Below are positions 1 to 8,285 of a stretch of DNA of 64,000 nucleotides, piece after piece. The translations under genes and the position numbers were made by a program. The stretch is taken from positions 248,001 to 312,000 of the forward strand of contig NZ_ML708611.1 in the NCBI RefSeq assembly GCF_008831305.1, written 5' to 3'. The notes under the pieces were generated by a model. That model was not told the origin of the DNA, did no database searches, and saw nothing but the letters and a program-made list of their open reading frames with translations. Origin of the DNA: Kocuria coralli (GTDB lineage Bacteria; Actinomycetota; Actinomycetes; Actinomycetales; Micrococcaceae). Numbering within the stretch: the first letter of the stretch is position 1; every line of letters starts with the position of its first letter.

Positions 1-651
1 CTGGCGCCCACCGGTGCACCGGCCGATCGGCTCACCACGCTGTGGGAGGCCGTGGTCGCCAAGGACCCCCAGCACTCGGACCGTTACGTGCGCCGCTTCG
101 AGACCATGCGCGAGCAGGGCGCCGACCTCGACGGCGAGGCCCGACTGATCGATGCCATGCTCTCCCGCCACAGCCTCGTCCTGGACGCCGGGTGCGGCCC
201 GGGACGCATCGGCGGGGAACTCTCCCGGCGCGGGCATCAGGTGGTGGGCGTCGATGTCGACCCGGTCCTCATCGAAGCCGCCCGGCGGGACCACCCGGCA
301 GTCACCTGGCTCCACGGCGACTTCGCGCACCTCGACGTCCTGGGAACGGCACTCCGACCAGCAGGCTCGGCGGGATTCGATGCGATCGTGTGCGCGGGCA
401 ATGTGATGACCTTCCTGGCCCCCGGCACCCACCGTTCGGTCCTGTCCGGTTTCCGCGCCCATCTCGCGCCTCAGGGCCGCGCGGTGGTCGGGTTCGGCAC
501 GGGCCGGGGTTACGACCCCGAGCAGTTCTTCGACGACGCCGAGACCGCGGGTTTCGCGACCGTCCAGCGATTCTCCACCTGGGATCTCCGCCCCTACCGG
601 AGGGACAGCGACTTCCTGGTGGCGATCCTCAGCACGGCCGGCGAGCGCTAG
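1..651 (+). CDS. Class I SAM-dependent methyltransferase (5' truncated)
   Basis: The reading frame is open from base 1, so the gene starts before the window; 216 codons are visible. The Rossmann motif I (LDAGCGPGRIG) is followed by an acidic loop (VVGVDVDPVLIEAAR), the standard S-adenosylmethionine site of class I methyltransferases. The substrate cannot be told from the sequence. A GTG at 52 could be an internal start, but the conserved stretch just before it (LTTLWEAVVAKDP) continues without a break and suggests the true N-terminus is upstream. The stop lies 3 bases before the next gene, so the two are probably cotranscribed. It could act on a small metabolite or on a protein. Confidence 0.85.
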   Translation: MAPTGAPADRLTTLWEAVVAKDPQHSDRYVRRFETMREQGADLDGEARLIDAMLSRHSLVLDAGCGPGRIGGELSRRGHQVVGVDVDPVLIEAARRDHPAVTWLHGDFAHLDVLGTALRPAGSAGFDAIVCAGNVMTFLAPGTHRSVLSGFRAHLAPQGRAVVGFGTGRGYDPEQFFDDAETAGFATVQRFSTWDLRPYRRDSDFLVAILSTAGER

Positions 652-654
652 TCC

Positions 655-1680
655 ATGGCAGGGGTACTGGCCGGTTTCGCCGTCATCTGGACCATCATCC
701 TGGTGGGCTCGCTCGTGGGCCGCTCCGGGGTGCTGGGCGAGGGATCCCAGCGGACGCTGAGCCAGTTCTCCTTCTGGGTGGCCTCGCCCTGCCTCCTCTT
801 CCTGACGGTCGCCGAGGCGGACATCGCGGTCATCCTGTCCGCGCCCCTGGCCGTCGCCCTGATGTCGGCCTGGTCCACCGTGGCGCTGTGGTGGGCGCTG
901 CAATGGGGCTACTCCGCGCTCCGCCGCCGTCGTTCCGCACCTGCTCGCGGAGACGGCGAGCCGAAACGGCCCGCGCCGACGGTGCGGGACGGCGTCCGGA
1001 TCGCCGACGGCGAGCACCGGCCGGGCCTGGGCCAGGTCGTCATGTCGGGGCAGGCCGCCTCGCAGGTGAACTCCGCCAACCTCGGCATCCCCCTCACCAC
1101 GTTCGTCCTGGGAGACGCCTCGTACGTGGTTCCCGTGATCCTCTTCCAGCTCGCGATCAACACGCCCGTCTACCTGACGGTCATGGACATCGTGGTCCTC
1201 GGCCGGCGGCCCAACGTGCTCTCGATCCTCCGCTCGGTGATCACCAATCCCATGGTGATGGGCTCCCTGCTGGGGGTGCTCTTCGCGGCCACGGGCTGGC
1301 AGCTCCCGGAGATCGCCCTGCAGCCCGTCGAGCTCATCGCCGGGGCCGCCATTCCGTGCATGCTGGCGGCCTTCGGCATGTCCCTGACCCAGCACAAGCC
1401 GCTGCAGGGGCCACGGTCGCACAAGCTGCAGGTCCTGGTGCTCAGCGTGCTCAAGCTCCTGGTCATGCCTGCCCTGGCCTGGCTGTTCGGCCTGGCCCTG
1501 GGGCTGGAGGGCTCGGCCCTGTTCGGCGTCGTCCTCATGGCCTCGTTGCCCACGGCGCAGAACGTCTACGTGGCCGCCGTCCGCTACCGGACCGCGCAGC
1601 CCATCAGCCGCGACGTCGTCCTGGTCACCTCCGTGATCGCCATGCTGACCATGGCTCTGGTGGCCCTGATCCTGGCCTGA
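655..1680 (+). CDS. AEC family (auxin efflux carrier-like) transporter
   Basis: A 341-residue hydrophobic protein with about eight to ten membrane segments in two halves, separated near residues 95-125 by a charged loop. The second half has the family-like segment GQAASQVNSANLGIPLTTFVLG and a C-terminal bundle ending SLPTAQNVYVAA. AEC proteins are secondary carriers in the inner membrane that export or exchange organic acids or amphipathic compounds; the substrate is unknown here. The ATG has no clear ribosome-binding site and sits 3 bases after the methyltransferase stop, which fits translational coupling. GC-rich sequence after the stop (1681-1720) has repeated CCGGGCC units but no clean terminator. 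Confidence 0.85.
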   Translation: MAGVLAGFAVIWTIILVGSLVGRSGVLGEGSQRTLSQFSFWVASPCLLFLTVAEADIAVILSAPLAVALMSAWSTVALWWALQWGYSALRRRRSAPARGDGEPKRPAPTVRDGVRIADGEHRPGLGQVVMSGQAASQVNSANLGIPLTTFVLGDASYVVPVILFQLAINTPVYLTVMDIVVLGRRPNVLSILRSVITNPMVMGSLLGVLFAATGWQLPEIALQPVELIAGAAIPCMLAAFGMSLTQHKPLQGPRSHKLQVLVLSVLKLLVMPALAWLFGLALGLEGSALFGVVLMASLPTAQNVYVAAVRYRTAQPISRDVVLVTSVIAMLTMALVALILA

Positions 1681-1758
1681 CCGGGCCTGACCGGGCCAGG
1701 CCGGCACCCCCGGCGGGCCACGGCCGGGCCACCGAAGGACTCTTAAAGAAATCTGTAC

Positions 1759-1803
1759 GAAAGCCTGGAAATATCGGGGCTTTCAATTGTGTCAAGCTTC
1801 ACA
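1759..1803 (+). promoter_or_regulatory. Inverted repeats upstream of the sugar importer operon
   Basis: In an AT-richer patch before the lpqY-like gene there is a 7-12-7 inverted repeat, GAAAGCC (1759-1765) with GGCTTTC (1778-1784). It is followed by the near-palindrome TGTCAAGCTTCACA (1790-1803). LacI-type sugar regulators often bind sites of this length and style, so this is a candidate operator. No LacI gene lies in the window. A TTGTGT (1787-1792) could be a -35 box, but no convincing -10 box is spaced from it. Confidence 0.4.
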
Positions 1804-1886
1804 GGCACGAGTAACCTACCTAACTGTCAGGGGACTGGTCCGTTCTTCACGGCGCGCCCTCTGCCACAGAGAAAACGGAGGAACTT

Positions 1887-3185
1887 GTGACAGCAAAACC
1901 ACACCGACGTGCTTTGCGTTCAGTCGCGGTGGCCGCAATCGGCGCATTCGTACTGGCAGGATGCGCCTCCGATGACGGCGGCCCCGTCGAACTCACCTGG
2001 TACATCAACCCCGACAACGGCGGTCAGACCGCGCTCGCCGAGCAGTGTTCGGACGCCTCCAACGGCGCCTACAACATCTCGACCTCGCTGCTGCCCCGTG
2101 ACGCCGCCTCGCAGCGCGAGCAGCTCGCTCGCCGTCTGGCGGCCGGCGACAAGACCATGGACATCATGAGCCTGGACCCGCCGTTCGTCCCAGAACTGGC
2201 GGAACCGGGCTTCCTGGCCACTCCTCCTGCCGATGTGATCGAGCGGACCACCAAGGACACCCTCGAAGGCCCGGCTCTGGCCGCCCAGTGGGAGGGCGAG
2301 TACGTGACCGTGCCGTTCTTCGCCAACACCCAGGTGCTCTTCTATCGCAAGTCGGTGGCCGAGGCCGCCGGTCTGGATATGTCCCAGCCCGTGACCTGGC
2401 AGCAGATCATGGATGCCGCGGAGACCCAGGACAAGTACCTGGGCGTTCACGGAATCCAGGGCGAGTCCATGACCGTGTGGGTCAACGGGCTGATCGAGTC
2501 CGCGGGCGGTTCGATCGTCCAGGGCGACGCCGCCTCCGCAGAGGGAATCCAGCTCGGGCTGGACTCGGAGGCAGGCGACAAGGCAGCCGCGATCATCGGC
2601 AATATCGGAGACAAGGGCCTGGGCGGCCCGGGCATCTCGTCCCAGGACGAGAGCGCCGCCGGCGTCCAGTTCCGCGGCGACAAGGGCTCCTTCATGGTCA
2701 ACTGGCCCTTCGTCTACCCCGCCGCGGTCGCCGCGGCCGAGGAGGGCTCCATCGATCAGTCGGTGATCGACGACATCGCCTGGACCACGTGGCCTCGGGT
2801 GGACGCCGATACCGAGACCGCTCCCCCCGTGGGCGGCATCAACCTGGGAGTCGGTTCCGACTCCCAGCACCAGGAAGAGGCCTGGGATGCCATCGAGTGC
2901 ATCGTGAGCCCCGAGAACCAGTCGTCGTACATGGTCAGCGACGGCAACCCGGCCTCGTCGAGCGTCGCCTATGACGATCCCGAGGTCCAGGAGGCCTTCC
3001 CGATGTCGGAGACCATCCGCGAGTCCCTCGACATCGCGGTGCCTCGCCCCCAGACGCCGTACTACAACGAGGTCTCGACCGGCATCCAGCAGACCTGGAC
3101 CCCGATCTACGATGTCAATGAGAACACCCCGAAGGAATCGGCGGAGTTCATCACGTCCGTGCTGAACGGAGAGGCGATGCTATGA
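1887..3185 (+). CDS. Sugar ABC transporter substrate-binding lipoprotein, LpqY-like
   Basis: A 432-residue extracellular solute-binding protein of family 1. The lipoprotein signal peptide ends in the lipobox LAGC at about residue 26. Layout and motifs resemble mycobacterial LpqY, the trehalose receptor: an early TWYINPD strand, SLLPRDAASQREQLARRL, the MSLDPPFVPELAE helix and a central NWPFVYPA segment. It would sit outside the membrane and hand sugar to the SugA/SugB-like permeases. The GTG start is chosen because cggaggaa lies 3 bases before it at 1876-1883. It overlaps the next gene by 4 bases. Trehalose is an inference; maltodextrin or another disaccharide is possible. Confidence 0.85.
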   Translation: MTAKPHRRALRSVAVAAIGAFVLAGCASDDGGPVELTWYINPDNGGQTALAEQCSDASNGAYNISTSLLPRDAASQREQLARRLAAGDKTMDIMSLDPPFVPELAEPGFLATPPADVIERTTKDTLEGPALAAQWEGEYVTVPFFANTQVLFYRKSVAEAAGLDMSQPVTWQQIMDAAETQDKYLGVHGIQGESMTVWVNGLIESAGGSIVQGDAASAEGIQLGLDSEAGDKAAAIIGNIGDKGLGGPGISSQDESAAGVQFRGDKGSFMVNWPFVYPAAVAAAEEGSIDQSVIDDIAWTTWPRVDADTETAPPVGGINLGVGSDSQHQEEAWDAIECIVSPENQSSYMVSDGNPASSSVAYDDPEVQEAFPMSETIRESLDIAVPRPQTPYYNEVSTGIQQTWTPIYDVNENTPKESAEFITSVLNGEAML

Positions 3186-4132
3186 GCACCACCGTTGAAC
3201 AACGCCCCGCTCACAAGGGCAAGGAGGCCAAGGCACCCGTCTCCGACCGCACGCGCGGCGAGCGGCGTCTCGGCTGGATGCTCGCGGGCCCCGCCTTCGT
3301 GGTCATGCTCCTGGTGACCATGTATCCGATCGTGCAGGCCCTCTGGGACTCGCTGTACTCGTACCGGCTCACGGCCCCCGACGACCGTTCGTTCGTGTTC
3401 CTGCAGAACTACATGACGGTGCTGGGCGACCCGGTCTTCCTCTCCGCCCTGCTGGTGACCCTGTTCATCACGGTCGTGACCGTGGCCGTCGAACTCGTGA
3501 TCGGCTTCGCCCTGGCGCTGGTCATGAACAGCGTGCTGAAGACCTTCCGCGGCGTGGTCCGGACCGCGATCCTGGTGCCGTACGGCATCATCACCGTGGT
3601 CTCGGCCTTCGCCTGGTTCTACGCCTTCGACATCAACACCGGTTACGTCAACACCTGGTTCGAGTGGCTGCCCATCATCGGGCCGGACTTCAACTGGTTC
3701 GGCCAGCAGTGGTCGGCGCTGTTCGTGATCATGGCCTCCGAGATCTGGAAGACCACCCCGTTCATCTCCCTGCTCCTCCTCGCCGGTCTGGCGCAGGTGC
3801 CGGGTGAGCTCAACGAGGCGGCCAAGGTCGACGGCGCCGGCTGGTGGCAGCGGATGTACAAGGTGACCCTTCCGTCCATGAAGGCGGCCATCATGGTGGC
3901 GGTCGTCTTCCGCGCCCTGGATGCCTTCCGCATCTTCGACAATGTGTTCATCATGACCAACGGCCAGTACGGGACCGAGACTCTCTCGCTGCTGGCCTAT
4001 CGCACCTCCATCACGCGGTTGGAGATCGGGCTCGGCTCTGCCGTGTCCGTGATCCTGTTCCTGTGCGTGCTGCTGATCGCCTTCGTCGCGATCAAGGTGT
4101 TCAAGGTCGATCTGGCGGGAGGTAAGGGCTGA
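3182..4132 (+). CDS. Sugar ABC transporter permease, SugA/MalF type
   Basis: A 316-residue inner-membrane permease with six predicted helices after a charged N-terminal tail of about 30 residues. The cytoplasmic EAA loop that contacts the ATPase is clear near residues 205-225 (ELNEAAKVDGAGWWQRMYKV). It starts inside the stop of the binding-protein gene (ATGA overlap) and is followed one base later by the second permease, so translation is coupled along the operon. Being second in a binding protein-permease-permease-ATPase order matches lpqY-sugA-sugB-sugC. Confidence 0.9.
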   Translation: MSTTVEQRPAHKGKEAKAPVSDRTRGERRLGWMLAGPAFVVMLLVTMYPIVQALWDSLYSYRLTAPDDRSFVFLQNYMTVLGDPVFLSALLVTLFITVVTVAVELVIGFALALVMNSVLKTFRGVVRTAILVPYGIITVVSAFAWFYAFDINTGYVNTWFEWLPIIGPDFNWFGQQWSALFVIMASEIWKTTPFISLLLLAGLAQVPGELNEAAKVDGAGWWQRMYKVTLPSMKAAIMVAVVFRALDAFRIFDNVFIMTNGQYGTETLSLLAYRTSITRLEIGLGSAVSVILFLCVLLIAFVAIKVFKVDLAGGKG

Positions 4133-4133
4133 T

Positions 4134-4967
4134 ATGACTACCAAACAGAAACTCGGCTGGGCGATCGCGATCGTCATCGTCATGATCTGGAGCCTCTTCC
4201 CGGTGTTCTCGATCCTGATGAACTCGTTCAAGTCCAACGCCGATCTGCAGTCGGGCGGCTTCCTGCCCAGCGCGTTCACCTGGGCCAACTACGAGATGAT
4301 CTTCACGGGCTCCGCCCGCGATCTCTTCCTGCCAGCCCTGCGGAACTCCATCGGCATCAGCGTGATCGCCACCGCGCTGGCCGTGGTACTGGCCACCCTG
4401 TGCGCCTACGCGATCGCGCGCCTCGACTTCCGGGGCAAGCGGATCATCCTGGTCACCGCGCTGGCGGTGTCGATGTTCCCGGTCGTCTCGATCGTGACCC
4501 CGTTGTTCAACGTGTGGCGCCAGATCGGGCTGTACGACACCTGGCTGGGCCTGATCCTGCCGTACCTGTCGCTGACGCTTCCGATTTCCATCTGGACCCT
4601 CGCCGCGTTCTTCCAGCAGATCCCCTGGGATCTCGAACGCGCTGCCCAAGTGGATGGGGCAACGTCGTTCCAGGCCTTCCGGAAGGTGATCGTTCCGCTG
4701 GCCGCCCCCGGCGTGTTCACCACGGCGATCATCGCGTTCTTCATCGCGTGGAACGACTTCGTGTTCGGTATCGGCCTCACCTCGACCGACGCCGCGCGCC
4801 CGGTCCCGGCGGCCCTTGCCTTCTTCACCGGCGCCTCGATGTTCGAGGACCCCGCCGGTGCCATCTCCGCCGCGGCGATCGTCGTGACCATCCCGGTCAT
4901 CATCCTGGTGCTGGCCTTCCAGCGCCAGATCGTCGCAGGCCTGACCCAGGGTGCGGTCAAGGGCTGA
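4134..4967 (+). CDS. Sugar ABC transporter permease, SugB/MalG type
   Basis: A 277-residue permease of the MalG/SugB class with six membrane helices. The EAA loop reads [23 protein letters not shown] near residues 165-188. It pairs with the upstream SugA-like protein as the heterodimeric channel and docks on the SugC-like ATPase. The ATG is one base after the preceding stop. A 56-base gap separates it from the ATPase gene. Confidence 0.9.
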   Translation: MTTKQKLGWAIAIVIVMIWSLFPVFSILMNSFKSNADLQSGGFLPSAFTWANYEMIFTGSARDLFLPALRNSIGISVIATALAVVLATLCAYAIARLDFRGKRIILVTALAVSMFPVVSIVTPLFNVWRQIGLYDTWLGLILPYLSLTLPISIWTLAAFFQQIPWDLERAAQVDGATSFQAFRKVIVPLAAPGVFTTAIIAFFIAWNDFVFGIGLTSTDAARPVPAALAFFTGASMFEDPAGAISAAAIVVTIPVIILVLAFQRQIVAGLTQGAVKG

Positions 4968-5023
4968 CCGCCCCGCTCGCCCCGACCGACATCCCACTTT
5001 GAGTCTTTGAGAGGCAATACAAA

Positions 5024-6277
5024 ATGGCATCTATCACGATGAACAATCTGGTCAAGAAATACGACGACGGGTTCCCCGCCGTCAACGACGTCTCCATCGA
5101 CGTCGCCGACGGTGAGTTCCTGATCCTCGTCGGCCCTTCGGGCTGCGGTAAGTCCACGCTGCTGCGCATGGTCGTGGGCCTGGAGGACATCACCTCCGGC
5201 GACCTCCTGATCGACGGCGAGCGCGTCAACGAGAAGGAGCCGCGTCAGCGCAACCTCTCGATGGTGTTCCAGAACTACGCCCTGTACCCCTTCCTGACGG
5301 TCTACGAGAACATCGCCTTCCCGCTGCGCCTGGCCAAGGGCAAGTTCTCGGAGAAGGAGATCGACGAGAAGGTCCGTCACGCGTCGGAGCTGCTGGACCT
5401 CGACGATCACCTCGAGCGCAAGCCGGGCAACCTGTCGGGCGGTCAGCGCCAGCGCGTGGCCATGGGCCGTGCGATCGTCCGCGATGCGGAGGCGTTCCTG
5501 TTCGACGAGCCCCTGTCCAACCTGGACGCCAAGCTCCGCGGTCAGATGCGCACGGAGATCGCCCAGCTGCAGCGTCGCCTGGGCATCACCTCGCTCTACG
5601 TGACCCACGACCAGACCGAGGCCATGACCCTCGGCGACCGCGTCGCCGTGCTCAAGAAGGGCCGCCTGCAGCAGATCGCCTCCCCGCGTGAGCTCTACGA
5701 GCAGCCCGTCAACCTCTTCGTGGCGGGATTCATCGGCGCGCCGTCGATGAACTTCCTCCCGGCCCGTCGTGACGGCGACATCTTCCACACCCCGATCGGT
5801 GACATCCCGGTGCCCGAGCACGCGAAGGGCAAGCTCGACCAGGCCGGGGAGCTTCTGGTCCTCGGCATCCGCCCCGAGCACTTCGCGGACGCCAAGGATG
5901 TCCAGGACACCCCGTGGGCCGCCCGTGGCACGACCTTCGAGGCGGAGCTGACCCACACCGAGTGGCTGGGCAACCAGCAGTACGGTTACGTGCGCTACGA
6001 GCAGGACCAGGACGTCAAGGCCAAGCTGGATGAGCTGGCCAAGGACCTGGACGCCGATGAGATGCCCGCCCAGGTCGTCGTCGAGCTCGACGCGGCCTCG
6101 CGCATCCGTGGCGGCAGCACGACCAGCCTGTGGGTCAACACCCAGAAGATGCACGTCTTCGACCCCGAGTCGGGCACGAACCTGACCCGTGACGAGGAGG
6201 CCGGTGCGGAGCTGACCCGCGAGGCCAACGAGGAGCGCAAGGCCGAGATCAAGCGCCTGCACGACCAGAACCTCTGA
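5024..6277 (+). CDS. Sugar ABC transporter ATP-binding protein, SugC/MsiK/UgpC type
   Basis: A 417-residue ATPase that powers the importer. Walker [10 protein letters not shown] lies near residue 38, the Q-loop is [10 protein letters not shown], the signature is [14 protein letters not shown], Walker B is [13 protein letters not shown], and the H-loop is [11 protein letters not shown]-terminal MalK-type regulatory (TOBE/OB) domain follows residue 235. The protein is some 30-50 residues longer than usual, ending in a charged helix ([20 protein letters not shown]). Some actinobacteria share one such ATPase among several importers; having it in the operon suggests it is dedicated here. A strong terminator follows. 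Confidence 0.92.
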   Translation: MASITMNNLVKKYDDGFPAVNDVSIDVADGEFLILVGPSGCGKSTLLRMVVGLEDITSGDLLIDGERVNEKEPRQRNLSMVFQNYALYPFLTVYENIAFPLRLAKGKFSEKEIDEKVRHASELLDLDDHLERKPGNLSGGQRQRVAMGRAIVRDAEAFLFDEPLSNLDAKLRGQMRTEIAQLQRRLGITSLYVTHDQTEAMTLGDRVAVLKKGRLQQIASPRELYEQPVNLFVAGFIGAPSMNFLPARRDGDIFHTPIGDIPVPEHAKGKLDQAGELLVLGIRPEHFADAKDVQDTPWAARGTTFEAELTHTEWLGNQQYGYVRYEQDQDVKAKLDELAKDLDADEMPAQVVVELDAASRIRGGSTTSLWVNTQKMHVFDPESGTNLTRDEEAGAELTREANEERKAEIKRLHDQNL

Positions 6278-6293
6278 CCCGTCTCAGCAACGA

Positions 6294-6336
6294 GGGGGCG
6301 CCCCGCCGGTCAGTCCGGCGGGGCGCCCCCTTTTTT
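6294..6336 (+). terminator. Rho-independent terminator of the sugar importer operon
   Basis: A perfect 16-base stem, GGGGGCGCCCCGCCGG at 6294-6309 and its complement at 6315-6330, with a TCAGT loop and six T residues immediately after (6331-6336). It lies 16 bases after the sugC-like stop and is a textbook intrinsic terminator. Confidence 0.95.
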
Positions 6337-6360
6337 CCCTCTCCCCTCTCTCCCCCTCAG

Positions 6361-6473
<113 letters not shown>

Positions 6474-6480
6474 CGGGGTG

Positions 6481-7143
6481 CTACTGCCAGGCCAGCCAGT
6501 AGACGACGGCGACGGTTGCGATGAGCACCGCCCCCGAGGAGACCGATCTGATCCACGGGTAACGCATCAGGGGGCCGACGATCCTGGGCCAGGAACGGGC
6601 CAGGTTCTTGGGCGTGGTCCGCGGGACCTTCTGGACCGGGACGCCGAGATAGTCCGCCAGCTGGTTCAGGGACCTGACGTCCCACACGGTGCCGTCGAGC
6701 CGGAAGAGGCGGCGGCCGCCGTCGTCGACCAGCCAGAGGTACGGCCTGGTGAGCCCCCTCCGGCGTGGCTTGCCGTCACGGCCGGCAGAAGCCTGCCCGG
6801 GTCGCTCGAGGGCCTCGACCAGGACCGCCTGCTCGATCTCGGATCGCTGCGCCTTGTGGAACCCGACGATGCGGGAGCCCAGGACGTGCGACCGGGTGAC
6901 CGCGACCATGCTGGGGCGCAGCCAGAGCCAGCACAGTCCCACGCAGGCGAGGACGATCACCGCGATGATCGCGCTGATCGCCGGAGCGGGGCGCCGCAGC
7001 CACAGCACCGCCAGGCACATCACCCCGAGGAGGGCCGGGGGCAGGCAAGCCAGCAGCCGGCGCCCCATGGACGTGATGCGCGGATGCCAGACCTGCTGGA
7101 CCTCTCCGAAGCGCTCGGGGATATGGCGGATGTTGTCGGCCAC
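6481..7143 (-). CDS. Membrane protein of unknown function
   Basis: A 220-residue protein with two close hydrophobic segments (about residues 28-68), a central soluble region of mixed charge, and one more membrane segment at the C-terminus (about 195-217). The soluble part (SHVLGSRIVGFHKAQRSEIEQ, then YLWLVDDGGRRLFRLDG) has the beta-rich look of bacterial PH-like domains, but I cannot name a family with confidence. The GTG start is set by aaggag at 7150-7155 on the minus strand, 6 bases upstream. It is divergent from the gene at 7290, and its stop lies 8 bases from the poly-G run. Confidence 0.7.
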   Translation of the reverse strand: MADNIRHIPERFGEVQQVWHPRITSMGRRLLACLPPALLGVMCLAVLWLRRPAPAISAIIAVIVLACVGLCWLWLRPSMVAVTRSHVLGSRIVGFHKAQRSEIEQAVLVEALERPGQASAGRDGKPRRRGLTRPYLWLVDDGGRRLFRLDGTVWDVRSLNQLADYLGVPVQKVPRTTPKNLARSWPRIVGPLMRYPWIRSVSSGAVLIATVAVVYWLAWQ

Positions 7144-7191
7144 GCAGGCTCCTTGACGTACGGCTTGCCGCCACGCGATGCCCGTGGCGCA

Positions 7192-7226
7192 CGATGCTGG
7201 CCCGCTCTCGCTGCGGGCCAGCATCG
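7192..7226. repeat. 14-bp inverted repeat in a divergent promoter region
   Basis: CGATGCTGGCCCGC at 7192-7205 is perfectly complementary to 7213-7226 with a 7-base loop. It sits between two divergently transcribed genes (starts 7143 and 7290), where a terminator is not expected, so it may be an operator or block read-through between the two units. Confidence 0.7.
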
Positions 7227-7276
7227 ACCCTAGCAACAGGCCCGTCACCGAGTCCGGGTTTGGCGGGATCTTCGGC

Positions 7277-7282
7277 TAGCGT
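7277..7282 (+). promoter_or_regulatory. -10 box for a leaderless transcript of the gene at 7290
   Basis: TAGCGT ends 7 bases before the ATG at 7290, and no ribosome-binding site is visible. This spacing puts the transcription start at or next to the A of the start codon. Confidence 0.5.
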
Positions 7283-7289
7283 TGTGCGG

Positions 7290-8273
7290 ATGGAGGGCAA
7301 TGACCGAATCGGCCGGGCAGTGGGGGCATGGTTCTTCCTGGTGCTGCTGGCGGTGGCTGCGGCCTGGGTGACCATCTCACTCGTCAACAAGTACATGTAC
7401 GGCCCCGAGACGGACGTACGCACCTACTTCACCCACCTCGAGGAGGGCGACGGCGCCCGGGCTCTCGGGGCGATCAATGCGCAGGTCCCCTCCGGCACGG
7501 ACGCCACCCTGCTCGACGGCGACGCCCTGCGCCAGGCCACGGAGACCCTGTCGGACGTCGAGATCAGCACGGTCTCGCAGGACGCCGACAGTGCGGTGGT
7601 CCGAGCCGACTACACGCTCGACGGCCAGGAGCATTCGACCGAGTACCACCTGCATCCGGCCGACACCCAGTGGGGCTTCTTCACGGTGTGGTCCTTCGAC
7701 GAGACCCCACTGCCCACCCTGACGGTCTCCATGCCGGGTGTCACCAGCATCGACATCAATGACACCTCAGCGGCCATGCCGGACTCCACCCAGGAGTTCG
7801 CCGCCCTGCCGCCAGGGCTCTACACCGCCTCCTACGCCTCGGAGTACGTCGACGCCGAGCCCGAGTCGATAGCCCTCACGGCGCCCGACCAGGACGAATC
7901 CGCGACCCTGGCCGCGCGTCCCTCGCAGAAGATGACGGACGAGGTGCAGCGCTCGATCAGCGCCGACCTGAAGCAGTGCACGGACCAGCGCACCCTGTTC
8001 CCCGCGGACTGCCCCTTCTCCCACGAGTTCGGTGGCCGTGTCCAGGGCACCCCCACCTGGAAGATCGTGGAGCAGCCCGAACCCGAGATCTCGGTCTCGG
8101 CCGGATCCGACACGGGCTGGTCCCTGTCGGAGGCCCGGGGCGTGGCCGAGGTGAGCTTCACGTCCGTGGACCTCTACGACGGAACCACCGAGGAGCATAC
8201 CGAGCGGGTGCCCTTCACCTACCAGGCCACCATCGGGTTCGACGACCAGGGAGAACCCGAGATCAGCCGCTAA
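7290..8273 (+). CDS. Membrane-anchored protein of unknown function
   Basis: A 327-residue protein with one N-terminal signal-anchor helix (about residues 10-30) and a large extracytoplasmic domain rich in acidic residues and threonine. I do not recognise a named family. It has repeated short beta-type stretches, and two cysteines about 15 residues apart (QCTDQRTLFPADC, plus nearby SHEFGG) could form a disulfide. The layout resembles actinobacterial proteins with a DUF4878-like or NTF2-like head and a sandwich tail, but that is a guess. ATG 7290 is preferred over GTG 7284 because of the TAGCGT box. It is convergent with the next gene, 12 bases apart. Confidence 0.7.
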   Translation: MEGNDRIGRAVGAWFFLVLLAVAAAWVTISLVNKYMYGPETDVRTYFTHLEEGDGARALGAINAQVPSGTDATLLDGDALRQATETLSDVEISTVSQDADSAVVRADYTLDGQEHSTEYHLHPADTQWGFFTVWSFDETPLPTLTVSMPGVTSIDINDTSAAMPDSTQEFAALPPGLYTASYASEYVDAEPESIALTAPDQDESATLAARPSQKMTDEVQRSISADLKQCTDQRTLFPADCPFSHEFGGRVQGTPTWKIVEQPEPEISVSAGSDTGWSLSEARGVAEVSFTSVDLYDGTTEEHTERVPFTYQATIGFDDQGEPEISR

Positions 8274-8285
8274 CCGGCCCCCGGA

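Noticed and set aside
42-1814. A 590-codon open frame across the methyltransferase and AEC genes
   Set aside because: It is the third-position shadow of two clear genes in high-GC DNA: Arg/Pro/Gly-rich, no family resemblance and crossing a gene boundary.
3107-4288. A 393-codon minus-strand frame opposite the sugar permeases
   Set aside because: His/Glu/Asp-rich antisense shadow with no start signal; the plus-strand permeases are unmistakable.
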